Below, in pieces: positions 12,872 through 27,800 of a DNA stretch of 64,000 nt. The notes under the pieces were generated by a model. It ran no database searches and was not told the DNA's origin. It was given only the letters and a program-made list of their open reading frames with translations. The position numbers and the translations under genes are program-made. Positions within the stretch are counted from its first letter, which is position 1; every line of letters starts with the position of its first letter. Source of the stretch: Apoda limacodes (taxonomy: Eukaryota; Arthropoda; Insecta; Lepidoptera; Limacodidae); the NCBI GenBank assembly GCA_946406115.1, contig OX291547.1:5275001-5339000 (forward strand), given 5' to 3'.

Positions 12872-15800
12872 GTTAGATTGTTTGTAAAATTCGTCAAAAT
12901 CCCCTCACGTAATTAATGAACAAGGTTTGAAATAACATTTTTTTATAATTATTTTTTTTGGCGACTAAAAGAGGTACACTCCTAATGCTTGCCAGTGTGA
13001 TGGGGATGGGGGGATAGGGACTACAATTTATTTGTAGTTGAGTATTTATTAATAAGTATTTCATATTCTTATAAAACTGGTAATTAAAATTTAGATGCAA
13101 ATTTTTTTTAATGATGTTTCCTATAATTTAATTATTTGTGATAGCTTTATACCAAAAATAGTCTATTTATTACCTATGCTGTGTCATTATGTAGCATACC
13201 TATTTACATAATTAAATGAGTTCCTTTCTATTCCGTTTCTTGTTTGTGTCTAGTTTTTGTTATTTATAAACCTAGCTCGTTTATTTAAAGCACAATTCGC
13301 ACAATGTCACTATGATAATAGAATATTTAAACTGATTTAATTTTCAAGCCACTTTAAAAAAAATAGGTTATGATAATGATAGTGGATATTACCCGAATCA
13401 TTAAATCCGCAATCGAAATAAACTATTGTAATAATAATAATAATAATTTCGTTTATTTGGTCTCAAAAAGTTTTAAATAATAAATACAATATAGCATGTA
13501 CACTGAATTCAAATTTTACTTTGAGAGACTCTGGAGGCGGAACTTGTACTATGTATTTGCACATGTAATTTCAGATCACCAGGCCTCTACCACCAATACA
13601 CAAAGTTAATAAAACTCAAATAACATATTTACAATAATAATAATACACCGATGTAGCTTAATATAACGTAAATATTTAGTTAATAAAATTTAATTTTTGA
13701 AAAGTAGGTATGAGTTGAGAATATGTTGGAGCAAATGGACGTATATGACATTGTGTGTGTGTGTTTGTGAGGGTGTGTGGGTGTGTGTGATGGTACACGT
13801 TATGAGCTGCGTAAATAGGGGGAGGTCTTGAAGTACTATCTCAAAACAAGTATTGGTAAAGTAAAGAAGTAACATGTTCTATTCACTTGGAGAGGGAAAC
13901 AGGGGTTGGAAATTTGTATATAAGTTTTTGGGGTTCCGTATTCCTAAGGGTTAATGATGCAACAGAAGAGGTATAACACGAACAGTAACTGATGAAATAT
14001 TGCTTAATTTTGTTGCAGAAAGTAAAGTATTGAGTGTCAAGGGACTGTTGGATGATATTCCGGAGGAATATCTTAGTCATAAAGAAAAGTACGAAAATGC
14101 AATCCGAAAGGCAGTGTTGCTGTATAGAACTTTTCAGAAACTAGAAAGACCAGCAGATCTGAGCCCAGATAAGTAAGAAACGTCGTCTTTAGCCTGAAGT
14201 TAATAATTATTTCTTTTTTCCGTAATTGGCCTATTATTTTACCTATAGGTATACTACTCATAGAATAAATACCTTAAATACTATCATTCATTCAGTACGC
14301 TGCTCATTTTGTATTAAGATATATGTTCGTTCCACGTTACGTTAAAATAAATCAATTTTCGATTTAATTATATAGGTATGATACGTCGCAAAATTGATAG
14401 CAATATTACGAGAATGTTTTAATAAGGCACAAAAAATTTATGAGTAGGATGAAATCTGATTTCAAACGTAACAATGTTACGAGCGTAACACGTAATGCGT
14501 TACGTTTTTAGGTAAAATCTTTCTGACTGGTGACATATTAAATTGATAATACTTTGGTAACAATACGATAATATGTTAAACTGTAACGAAAGGACGTAAC
14601 CCAATCGAGTTTGAGCTTTTTTGATTGGTCGTGACAAGTACTCTTGTCTTAAATAGTATCCAGGGTCTGAGATGACAAAATATCCTACATGTCGCTATAC
14701 TAAATGTATGGAAGCTGAAAACATTAAACTTTCAGAAAGATCCAGTTTATATTATAAACCATTATTTACCATTATGGTATCACCATTGGATAGAGCTCAG
14801 AGTGCAGGATCAATAATTAGCATTTCGATTTCGCGTATTGTTTAGAAATAATCGAGTGAGATCCCTTATTGTCTCCATCCTGTATATGTATATACAAATC
14901 ATTAGAGCCGTTTCCGAGACAACAATTAAATAAATACATACACATATATTAATTAATATATCTTAGAAACGGCTCTAATGATTTGGATAAATCTTTGTAT
15001 TTTGATATTGTTTTGGTTTAAATATGAAATTATGATTGGTGATGCAATGCCATGTTCTTAGGACCGAAGCTCGTAATTTGGTGTCGACAGCAGTGTTCAA
15101 AGAGAACAGCCCGTTCCTGCTGCACTCGGGGATGTTCGTGGAGACCATTGTCCAACAGGGCACGGAGGAACAACAGGCGCTTTGGCTCAAAAGAGCAAGG
15201 AATATGGAGATCATTGGAACTTATGCTCAAGTACGTAATATTCATAAAGAAGAAACCTACTAAAATGATCACTGGACAAGATTTGAGAAGTCGTACTGTT
15301 TTTATCCCTTTTCATCAAAATCATTGCAGTTATGTCAAGTAATCGAGCGATGCTTTACTCTTTATAACCGAGTTCAAAAAATGAGGAGGTTCTTAATTAG
15401 GATGTTTGTATTTTTTTTATGTATGTTCGGACATAACTTTGTCCTATATATATACGGATTTTCAAAATTCAAAAAGTCATACTTCCGTGATGGTCTCATA
15501 TTAATGTAGTGAATTGAAATTTAATTTTTTAGTCAAAAAAAATTGGTGTTAATTTGGAACTGGTGAAACAACTTTTATGTAGATGATTGCATAAAAAATT
15601 TTGCTACGAGTATGGATGTTTGTGGTGTAAGAAAAAAAGCAATTTCTCACTTAAAAGTAAAAAAATAAAAACTTTTTAACAAAATAAAAATAATCGGCTT
15701 CAATAAGATGCACACAAACACAGGTAAAAATTATTACTTATTTCCAAAAATCTGATCTGAATTACAGTTTAAAGTGGGTTTCTTGCAGTTTACGTTTTAG

Positions 15801-18800
15801 TGCATCTTTTTGAAGCCAGTTGTTTTTTTGTTGAAATTTTTTTAAAAATTATATTTCTAACATTGAAATATATTTGTTTTCAGACAGAGCTCGGTCACGG
15901 TACCTTCATCCGTGGATTGGAAACCAGAGCATCATACGACCCTAAAACCGAAGAGTTCATCCTACACAGTCCTAGCATAACAGCTTATAAATGGTGGCCC
16001 GGAGGATGTAAGTATCGTAAAATGTTTCATGGGTTTACTTAGTAAAAAAAGAGGGTAGTAAAAAAAAAATTATAAGCAAGCTATTGTTTTTAGAGTGAAG
16101 GCCATGACTCGTAAAATGCATTTACTGTGGGTACTAATGGCCTAGTTAGGGACGAGGTATGTGGCTACAGAGCCGCTTGCAGACTCAGGCACATTTATTT
16201 TGAAAATATATTATTGCACTTTTATGCGGCCCGTAAATGATATCTTTACCAGCCTTTGTCCCCTCTGTTGCGGTACGGACTAGTCTACTCTCAACTCGAG
16301 CTCTCGCTCTATTTGGGCCATAATGTACATGCTGGCCTTATCTAATGCTTGCTCTGTAGATATCTGGCTTGTTATTACTTTTAAGTAAAAATCCTATAAG
16401 TTGAATAACTACCTAACAACACTGCTTGGGTAGGGGGCATAAAATATTACGTGAATTATATCAGCATTTATTTAAAGGATTATTGTGATAAATTGGTACT
16501 CGAGGTTATTAGGTAGATAAAATTTATATTTCCTTGATAAAACTTTGTACTCGACGATAGGAGACAGATTAAATGATTTTCTTTAGTATTGTATGTATGT
16601 ATTTATATATTCACGGTTTTTATTCCCAGACTTAACAGCTTTACAGCAGCTGGATACACACCCGCATTACTTTGTGTCCAGCGTGGGTGTGAGCCTACCG
16701 CCGTAACACTGTTTCTGATGCAGTGTGTCAGGCCTAACGTATATATGTCTCATGCATCGTAAATTACCAACTAAGTAATTAGTGGTAAAATAAAAGAACT
16801 GGGACAGATAAATATTAACACCATTGTCAGTTCCTGACGAACTACAAGAAGATAGTCAGAATTGGGCAGAATTTATCAACAAAAAAGACGAGGACCTTAA
16901 CGTTTGGAGCGTAATAAAACGCACATCTTTAAGTATTTCGAATATTTATAATTACTCTTCTATAATCAATCTTTGGAAATAAAGAACTTAAGAAACTTTA
17001 CACTCGTAGAAAAAGAAAATAATAACCAATTTTGTCAAAAATATCCAACACCCCATCTTGCCCCCTAGGTAGGGTAAGCCGGGTACCCTATTGGGCAAGG
17101 TGGGGTATAGGTGACATATTCTATTTTTGTTTGCAAAACTCGCAAACAAATACTGATTCGTCGTCCTCGTTATCTATCCCAGTACAGCTACAACAGTGTA
17201 CCTAATTTTCACATAGAGACCATGCGGCCCATCCTTCATTGGAATCCAAGTATTTTCCATGGCAGTAAAAGCAAGGGACCTGGATGCCTGCTTAAAATCC
17301 CTTAACCCAATCTTTGCCAGCTTCTTTTTTTCAGAGTTTAAGACATGTTGCTTCCCATTTTTTACTGCAAGTATGTATGTCCAAGGCCTCAAATCTTTTT
17401 TTGAAAGTTCATAAAGACTACTGTCCATATCCATAATATAATTGCAAAGTTCTATCTCGTCATCATTAGAAAATGTTCGCTTTTTTGGGCCTAAAATAAA
17501 TTTCACCGAAGTTGTGGGAGCAGCAGGATCTTCGAGCATTTTTACTTTTCTTCGAGGGTCGTTTGAAGCACAGAATATGTTTTCGATGCTAATTTGCACC
17601 CCATTTTCCCCTCAATTACAACATCTACCGCATTTCTCATACTCCGTTCACTCCAATTGCCCCTCTCTGCCTTTCTTTTACAATTTTAGGCCATCCTAAA
17701 ACGAGATAAAACTGAATTAAGTTTAAAGGTATATAGTGTCATAGAGAAATGATATTTTTTTAAAGGAGCAAGATGGGGTACCTCATACCCCGTTTTGCCC
17801 TCCCACGCTCATCTGAATAAAATAACATGCCTTAAAAAACCAAATCGAAATATGGAAACAAACATTTTCTTACCTGCTGGCGTAATCATTGACAAACAAA
17901 AATAACTTTGTGTCAGTTATAGAAAACTAATGTTGAGGTACCGAACACATGCGATGTTTAAATACAAAGAACATGACAAATACCAAGTTTTTGGCAGTAG
18001 GGCGAGAACGCATAGACTCACAAGCCGGTCACAGTGCTGACTGATATGCGAAGAGTGGCTGTGATTAGTCATTCGTACGACCGAAGGGACCCTAATCCCC
18101 GTCTTGCCCACTACCTCATGTTGCCGCCCTTCCCCTATTGTAGTTCCTAAAGAAAACCTTGGCAGGGAGATGATTCCACAACTTAAGCGTTCTTATACCA
18201 TCTATCTGTTATGAATTTGCGAAAATACGAAATCGATACACCACTACAAAATGAATAAGAATTCTATCATTCTGGTTATCATTAAAATATTTAAAAAAGG
18301 TTGTTTTTGATAAATAAATTTCTAACGTAATTTTATTGATTTTTGTATGTTACAGTGGCTCATACGGCGAACTACTGTGTGGTCATAGCTCATCTTTATA
18401 TCAACGGCAAGAGTTGTGGTGTTCAACCCTTCATGGTACAAATACGAGACGAAGAAACCCACGAGACTCTACCTGGTGTCAAGCTAGGAGAGATCGGAGC
18501 TAAAATGGGTTTCAACACAGTCAACAATGGTTTCTTAGGATTTGAAAACTACAGGTTGCCCAGAAATATGATGATGATGAAGAATGCTCAAGTTTTAAAA
18601 GTAAGGAATGAACCTATCGAATAAAATCACAATAAGTTTAAAATCATTTTTGAAATCAAAATTTCTTTTTAATTTTGATAAAAATTTAATTCAGAAGTTT
18701 TTAGCACACAGACAATATTTTTTAAATTGGATTGGAAAATTGCAACACGATCAGATGGCAATAAGTTGGTCAAAATTTACTTCAAAGCTTTCTCGCCTAC

Positions 18801-21800
18801 TTACAGACGTGATAAGTTAAGTAAAGGCTTATCTAATCTGACCGCATTCTCTGTAATTATGTCACATTGTCTCATACTAAACTCTTATCTCGAATGTATC
18901 AGTGTTATAATGATGTTTTAATAGTACATTGTTCACCAAGGGGTGAAAGTGACTGATTACCGACGAGGGTGTAGCTTAAGGCTCGAAGCGCAGCTGATCG
19001 TCTGAATCGTCTTTCATCCCGAGTGATACATAGTGCTTACAATACAAATGCGAGGATAATAAAATATAATTAATTAAAGTTTTAATTTACTTAACACATA
19101 TTAATTCACTTTTATAAACATAGATGGCACTGTACCGAATAATTACAAGCTATGGGTATGTTTTCTGTTGTTTATAAATAGCGAGTTACTTTTTCAAAGT
19201 GAAATATTTCGCTTTTATAATCACAGATGGCACTGTACCAAATAAAAAGAAGCTATTTAATTGTTTCGTCAGCTTTTAAATAGAAAGTGCTTTTTATGTT
19301 TTACTTGCTTCCCTCTAAACGGGCAAGAAAGTAATAATCTCTACAAACACGTACTTTCAACCCTATTTTTGACTATGCATGAAGGTTCTTCCAGAGCATG
19401 AGTAGTGTAAAGTTCATTATGCTACTCAAACCGGATACAAAATGTTATTTTAATATCGTCCTAGTTCAAGCTGCCACTTGATAAAGAACAAAAAAAAAAT
19501 ACGAGAGCTAGTGCGAGCATAAGACCATATAGGTATTTTCCCCGCCATTGTTTGTCTGTTTTCATTCATTACCAGTATTAAGTATTTCTCGGTACAAAAT
19601 CATAATTATTTAATGCAGACCGTAGCTTGTTCCATAAACCAACACTAGTGTTCTAATTTCCCTCATTATACGACGGTTTCATAAGTACTTATAACTATTA
19701 AAAGCCCTAACTTTGACAGTTTTTCAAAAGTGCTGGTATAATTTCAGGATGGTACTTTTAAAGCCTCTCCTAACAGTAAATTGGCGTACGGAACCATGGT
19801 GTTCGTGAGGGTCACCCTTCTGAATCTCGTCGCCAACCATCTTGCTAAAGCGGTTACCATAGCTGTGAGGTACTCGGCTGTTAGAAGACAATCGCAATTG
19901 AAACCAGAGTAAGATATTTAATTAAAAATGAATGTTTATTTACCAATATTTATTTACATTATAAGGTTACAACATTGGCCTTAATCTATAATACTTAATT
20001 TTTTTTTCTTATTCTTCCCAAATTGATGTATTCTGCAATAAACATTTCTGACCCGGTGGTCGAGAAATAAAACTACTGTTGCCATATTGATATATTGTGA
20101 ACTGACAACGACACTAGCGACCAAACACCCTCTTGTTGATTATGGTGACCCTAATACTGAGTATAATAATTTTATTAAAGAATATTTACACCCAAGACCC
20201 AAGAAGACCCAAAAGTCTGTTTAAGTTATTGGGATACTGTAAGTATCTATAGGAGTAGAAAAAGTTTGTACAAATTATACAGCGAGAGTAAATGTAGAAT
20301 AGAAAAAGATTGTACGAATTATACAGCGAGAGTAAATGTAGAATAGAAAAAGATTGTACGAATTATACAGCGAGAGTAAATGTAACATGAGTGTGAAATT
20401 TGATGATTATGTCAAAAAATATTTTAAATTGTTCAAAGTTGTCTGCCACATAGCTAAAACACGTTTTCTAAGTGTAAAAATTAAACGTATTAGTAACAAA
20501 ATAAAAGCCACTTGGAATACTGCCCAGAGGTTGATGGGACTATTTTTAGGTCAGAAATAGAGTTTTCTAGTTTGAACTTCTAACTCGAAGGAACTCTTCT
20601 CCCTTATTAGTTCTGTCAAAAAAAGATTGAATAAGAATACTTAAAAGATTTCAAATTAACACATGTAAACCATAACGATGTTATAAAAGCAATTAACTCA
20701 TTAAAATTAAAAAACATCGCTGACCTTTGGGGCCATTGTTACCCCAGTTAAAACTATAATTTAAGTTATTGCTCCCCAACTAGCTCTGATATTTAATAAA
20801 TGTATTAAGTGTGGTATATTTCCTGATCTCATGAAGTACAGTAAAGTTATACCTTCATTTAAATCAAGTAGTACTACTGACCTGTCTAACTTTAGACCAA
20901 TTTCTATGCTATCTGTTTTTAGTAAAAATTTTAAAAAACTGATCTAAAATCACTTTAGTTCGCTGCTAGCTTAGCAGTTTGGATTTACAATGGGTCGCTC
21001 AACAATCGATGCTGCTGTTGAACTTATCCAGCACATATTTGATGCTTGAGAAGACTCAATGGATACCTTGGGTGTTTTCTGTGATCTATCTAAGGCATGC
21101 AATTGTGTCCTGCATGAAACTCTGATCAGGAAATTACAACACTATGGTATTAAGGGTCCAGCAATTATAATAATTAGTTCGTATCTAGACTAAAGAATTA
21201 AGACAGTTGACATAAGTGGGAAGTGCGGCCCTGGATCAAAATTAAAATTGGCGTGTCGAACGCTTCACTTCTTGGGCCATTTCTACTTTCATTTTACATT
21301 AATGATCTGCTTATGGTTGTAAAAGATATTCATGAGATAGTGTTGACTGCAGACGATAAATCACTTTTACTAACTTAAATGACGCAAATCTATTTTAAAT
21401 AATGTTAACTGTCTGACTAAAGTTGATTTAAAAAAGATTTGTCAACTTACGGACGAAAAGCTACTGCGTGGATACATTTACATCATATGAGGGCAGTTCG
21501 AGCAATTTTCAAACTACCCTAATTCTCCCATATACACTGTTTAAGAGATAAATTTAAGGAAATCAAGGTCTCAACCTTAGCGTCTCAGTATATGTTTAAT
21601 TTATGTTCATAAAATATTGATTGTTCTAAAGAGAATTCATAATCGCCATATTTGAAATAGACACAAACTTGCTTTGATCCAAAAAAGAAAATACATAAAT
21701 AATATAAAAGACAAAATTTAAAAGAGAAAATTCCTGCAGAAGTAGTCATGTCAATTAAACAAAAAAAAATCCAAAAATTTTGTTAAACAGAAAGTTGTCT

Positions 21801-24800
21801 AAAAAGCTGAATACACAACTCAAGACTTTGATCTCAAGATCTTTGATGATTACAATGCATGGAATTAAACGATTTTTTGTTAACATAATATACTTGATAA
21901 TATGTACTGATTAATTAAAATTAAAAGAGCGACTGCTAGAGAGTTTCTTTCGCCGTTTCTTCTCACCAGAACGCCATTTTGACTTAGACACATTAGTAAC
22001 TAGTAACTTAGTTTATTGACTTCAAAAAAAGTGATATGATTTCCTATTTTTGAGAAATAAAGCATTTGAATTTCGAATTCAACCCAAAGTCAGAAGGTCA
22101 GTAAAGTTTGTTCCACTGTAATGCCTGATGTCCATGGAACTACGATGTTTTGTTCTATCGGAAGTAAATATAAGGACAGAGGACAATCTCTTTTCACAAA
22201 CCACTGTAGTCCAACGTGACAGGTGGTGAGCTTGCACTGCTTATGATGCAGTGTATCTGGACTTAGGTGACTTTATATATGTCCCATACGTAGTAAATTA
22301 CCAGCTCGTAATAAAGACCTGGTACAGAATAATTTACATGTTCTGTCCTGACGAAAAAACTATTAGAAGCACCTAAGTTAGGAGTGGGCAGGCCAGCTAA
22401 GCGAAATGCCCGAAGATAAAAAAAAGGTTGCTGCCAAGTTATATCTATTATTAGCAATGTGTTAACTAAGTAAACACTTTTTATCTTTGTTTGTACTACG
22501 TGCAAAAAGATCGTTTTTGCTGGGTTTAGTACAATAGTAGCAAAACTAAGACTGTTTTGTTCTAACTGCAGAGAATATGAATATAGTACATTGATTACGA
22601 ATTTATCTCAGTAACTAATCAATCTGTTCACAATATGGAAAGTGGATATAGTAAAAAAGAAACAAACATTTTTGTGGTATAAATAACTCAGAATATATAA
22701 AAAATAGAGATGTTACAAATCAAATTTTGAGACAGCGATGTGTAACTGTGTTTGAGTTTACTGGTTCAATGGTTTAACTAAGGTAGCTGTGTATCTGTTG
22801 CCCATACGGATGAACCGATTTTGATTAAGCTGTTTTTGTTTAGAAGGTGACTTGATCGAGTGTTAACAGCACTCAAGAAAATCTCTTTAACCGTTTGAAG
22901 ATTATCAGATCTTTTTTTTAGTTGATAAAGGGATATGAGCAACTTCCACAGGTCCAATCGATTCGAAATTTGGTATCTTATTAGGTACTTCAATGATATT
23001 GCAAGAACATAGGAACTTTGAGCTAAAGCTCCAGCTTCACCTGATACCTGCAGAATACCAACTTACATTAGAAGTATCATGTTGGGCTCATTGCGGTCGC
23101 AATGAATTCATTAACGATAGATAGTGATCAGGGTCTAATGATGGAGTTTTTAATCATCCAGCAAAACTTCGAAGACACGTATTCTGTCTTCACGTCAGTT
23201 TTTGAATTTATCTATTGACAAGTGTTTTCAGTTTTTAATTTTGGGGTAATCTTAGATAGCAAGTTACATTTCGATGTTCATGTCGAAAACATATTTAAAA
23301 AGCATACAAAATTTATGGTTTTATTATGCGCTCGTGTTTTAGTTTAAAAAACCCCCAAAAACAAATATTTATCTGTATAAATCGTTAGTAAGATCTCAAT
23401 TAGAGTATGCAGTGACACTATGGAGTCATTTGTATGACAAGTATGATAATAGTATTAAAATGATACAAAGGAAATTATTGCGCTGCCTTCACTATAACTA
23501 TAAATGTACTAGAACACGCTCATCCTATAATCAACTTCTTGAAGAATACAACCCTCCAAATATAAAATCAAGACGTATAGAACTTGAAGCCATGTTATTG
23601 TATGATCTCTGTCATAATAAATATGATTGTATTAAGGCGCATATAGCAGCTAACTAGCGCCGCCATTAGATATCCTCAATTTTCTCTTAGTAAAAAACGA
23701 ATTTTTGAAATCCAAATGTCGCAAATATAAAGCTGGTCATAAGCTATTTTTAAAAAGTTTATTATAGTTTCTACATAATATCTGTGAGTTGTAGTTGGCA
23801 TTTCTGCTAAAAGTTTCTCACAGATATTATTTAAAAAAATATAAAACCTTCTAAAAATAGCTTATGACTAGCTTTGTATTTGCAACATTTGGATTTTAGA
23901 AATTCGTTTTCTACGAAGATAAAATTGAGGATATCTAATGGCGGCGCTAGTGGGTTGTAAGAGGGGCCTTAATATAAAACAAATGCTATCTTATCGGGTA
24001 CCACACCTAGAGTACAAATGCGAACAACACGGCCGCATCAACTATTCGCAATCACCAATTGTCAAACTAACACGTTGTCCACTATCGAATGGTAGAATCA
24101 TATAATAATAGGTTTGTTTCTATTGATATTTTAGCAGTACGGGTTAGTAATTACAAGAGTTTGGTCCGGGAGGAACTTAATAAAAAATACCTGATTATTT
24201 TATATCCTTTGTTAAAGATGGATACACAAATACATACTCATCTACTCCCGTACACAAACATACTACCTACATACAATACCTACTTTACGCTTATGTAAAA
24301 TAACTCAATTAAAACATTAAGCCCTTCTCCATTGTTCTCATACTTTTATAATGCTGTTCTCTTTTTTTTCCCTTTTTTTGATGTATACTTTTATCATAGA
24401 CAACACAAACATACTACCTACATACAATACCTACTTTACACTGCAAGCTCGCTTCGTCTCTGTCACACTTTCGTGACCATTTTTTTTTAACAGCTGGTTA
24501 GAAAATGTGATGTATCCAGTTCTCTACGTCTATGACTTTTGTGTTTTTCCCAAATGTATTATATTAATTTACAATTTACAGTAGATAGATATTATAGAAA
24601 CCAGACTGGTAGATAATAAGTAGTTATTATACAAATTTGTGAACTTTCTCTGTTGGGTTTACAATTATCGCAGTTATAAATTTGTTTTAAATTAAAGTCA
24701 AAAAATCTTTAGAAAACAGAAAAACTGTTAGTTGGTTTGCAGACCACAGTAAAATATGTTCAAATTCAAAGTTTCTCTCTTAGTGTACATTTTTTGTTGT

Positions 24801-27800
24801 TAATATGATTTCGGTTTGTATTTCAGTGCCCCTGAAGCACAAATCATGGACTACGTGACTCAGCAGCATAAGTTGTTTATAGCGATAGCGACCAGCCATG
24901 CGTTCAGCCTCACTGCTAGGTGGTTATGGGACAGGTATTGCAACTTTACCAAGGAGTTAGCGGCTGGGAAACTAGACCAATTGCCTGAGGTACGTACAAG
25001 TATGTTACTTTGTATCATATTTTTAATCAATTATTTGACTAGCTTTTGCCTGCGGCTTTACAGGAAGTATTCTTACAAAACACGATCCTAACTTAATATA
25101 TTTGATAGTCAGTTTGTTTGTTTTTAATAAGCGTCGCTACGAAGCAACCAATTGAGCACATTTTTGGCACAGAGACTATTGAAGGGACGAAAACGGACAA
25201 ACGGACATTATACCTATACTTTTTATCCCAAAAAATTTAAATTTTCCACAGAAATAACAAACGAAATATATCTCATAGAGCAAATGCACGAGGGAAACAA
25301 TTTTTATATATATGGATGTCCTTTAGTCGTAAAGACATATACGTAATACATACATTTCTATCCTTGGTTGAGATTCAATAATTTTTTCCAGATGCATTCC
25401 CTAGCATGTTGTCTAAAAGCTGTTACTTGTGCCGACTCTGCAGCTCTTGTAGAGAGATGTCGACTGTCCTGTGGAGGTCACGGTTACATGCTGTCTTCCA
25501 GTCTTCCACAATTATACAGCGCAGTAACAGCCACCTGTACCTACGAGGGGGAGAATACTGTGCTGATGCTGCAGACTGCAAGGTATGGACTACATTTCGT
25601 TTATGTGCCAGAAAGTCGGGGGTCGATTTCTAAAATACTCGTATGTGCTGTAGTTCCGACTAAGATTGATATCGTTATTAGTGATTTTTAGGTATTGTAT
25701 GTAGATATTTTGCGTTCTCAGCGTCTGATTCAATAGATCTTTAGAGCTACAACATTTTTTTCGTTTTGTGTAACAGTTAATGGTTTATGTCAAAAATGTA
25801 CAAATACTGACTACCCTCGTTTCGTTTCGTTCACAGATCTCTTGTTAAAGCTTGGCACTTTGCAACCAAGGGTGAGAAGTTGACTTCTACCATGGCCTAC
25901 CTTACGGAAAATGTAGCGACGCCACGTTGGGAGAACACAGTTGAGGGAATCATCAAGGGCTTCAAACAAATTGCCATTGGGTGAGTTGTTATCCCTTTAC
26001 CAACTTAACTTTCAATATAACTTGCTTCCATACATACATACATACTATATTTATTTTATGAAAAAATAAAGCACGTAAAGTTTAAAGTTCAGAATTAATT
26101 TGACCCAATTGCACGCCTAATATGGATTTATAATTATAATTTTTGACGTAATACAAGTATTTTTTTATAAATATTTTAATTTTTGAAGCTATGTAAATTT
26201 TTAAAACAATATTAATTCTATGGCTTATAAATCCCTAACAACAATGAAACAGAAGACTATAAATTAATATAAAATTACATAAATATCGGTTTAACACACA
26301 ACTACTATACTACATAAGAACTTATTAAGTCCTAGTACATCAATCTTACAAATCTTCAGTAGTAAATAACATTAAAAATATACATAAATACATACATGTG
26401 TTAACATATATTTTGTTCGTTTAAGTTCCTCAAGTCACATAGGCCATTCCTGTAGCTATATAATTAGTATCGGTTGAGGAACGCCAGAGTTATAGAAGAA
26501 ACACTATATATGAATAATGTACAAAGATAAAGTTATCTCAATAGTCAACACAGCTAAAACTCTTGGGCTTACTACGGACCCCAACTTATCTTTGAATGCA
26601 CATGTAGCTGATCTATCTAAAAGAGTCTATTTCACTCTACACTCATTAAGGCGCTTGCAAAACTTTATCCCCATTGCTACTAAACTTACATTAACTCAAA
26701 CTTTAATACTTCCTCTTTTAGACTACGTCGATGTATGTTACTAGGACGCCAATAACGAGCTATTAAACAAACTAGACCGTCTTCAAAACGTAACGTAAAT
26801 ATGCCTATATCTCCAATTTCAGAACTGAACTCAAGTGGCTCCTAATCCGTTTCCGACGGAATACTCATACTTTATAACTTCTTTATAACATTCTTTACAA
26901 GTCTTGTATATTTACGTGAAACATTAATTTTTATGACTTCTTTAAATAAACTTGTAAGACCAGTTACTTCCCAATTATTGAAAATACCACGCAACGTTAT
27001 TGACTTTTTTAATGATTTATTTTCTGTTCAGGCAGCTATTCTGTGGAATTATCTTTCGCATACCCTTAGAGATAGTTCATCGACTGAAATTCTTAAAATA
27101 CGCCTAAAGAAGCACTATTTAAGGAACACTGGAAAATATAAAAAATAATTTTATTACCATCGAACGCTTTGTCAGTTATTTTATACCTTTTATTAATTCT
27201 TTTGAACAAAATAAATTACTACCTGAGCATCAATATGCGTACCGCCAAGGCAGGTCTACAGTCAATGCCACACGTGCAGTTTAATTTAAAATTTTAGAAA
27301 ATTTAGAACAGAAAATCAAGTTGCGGCAATATTTTGTGATCTCTGGCGTGCGTTTGACTCAGTAGACCACAAACTGTTAGCACTAAAACTTGAACATTAT
27401 GGAGTTACTGGAAATTGTCTATATTTTATAAAGTCGTTCCTAAAAAAGAGTACAAATAGTGTCAATTGTCGGAGGAAATACGCGGTCCGATGAAAAAATA
27501 TTAGAAGAAACTTCAGTACCACAAGGATCAGCGGCAGGAAATATCCTGTTTCTGGTGATGGTGAATGATTTAATAAGTTTATTTGACGATGGTAGTTTTA
27601 TTATGTTTGCAAGCGACGGGCGTGCAATAGTGTCGGGTAACAATTTTAATTAATTGCAAAATAACATTATAAATGCTTTGACCCAAATGACAAACTGGTT
27701 TGCAGCAAACGGATTGAATGTTAACCTAAAAAAAACAAACGTTATACATTTTTGGCTAAGAGCCCTTACGCTAAAATCCTTAATATTGTCTATAATAATG

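Noticed and set aside
15036..15061. ATG at 15036 (and similar in-intron ATGs before exons 5, 7, 8 and 11) as gene starts
   Set aside because: These are intron sequence in frame before a clear AG acceptor; the true frame comes from the previous exon.
12872..15883. A second, mutually exclusive exon 3 as in vertebrate ACOX1
   Set aside because: No other stretch with ACOX exon 3 similarity and splice sites was seen in either copy.
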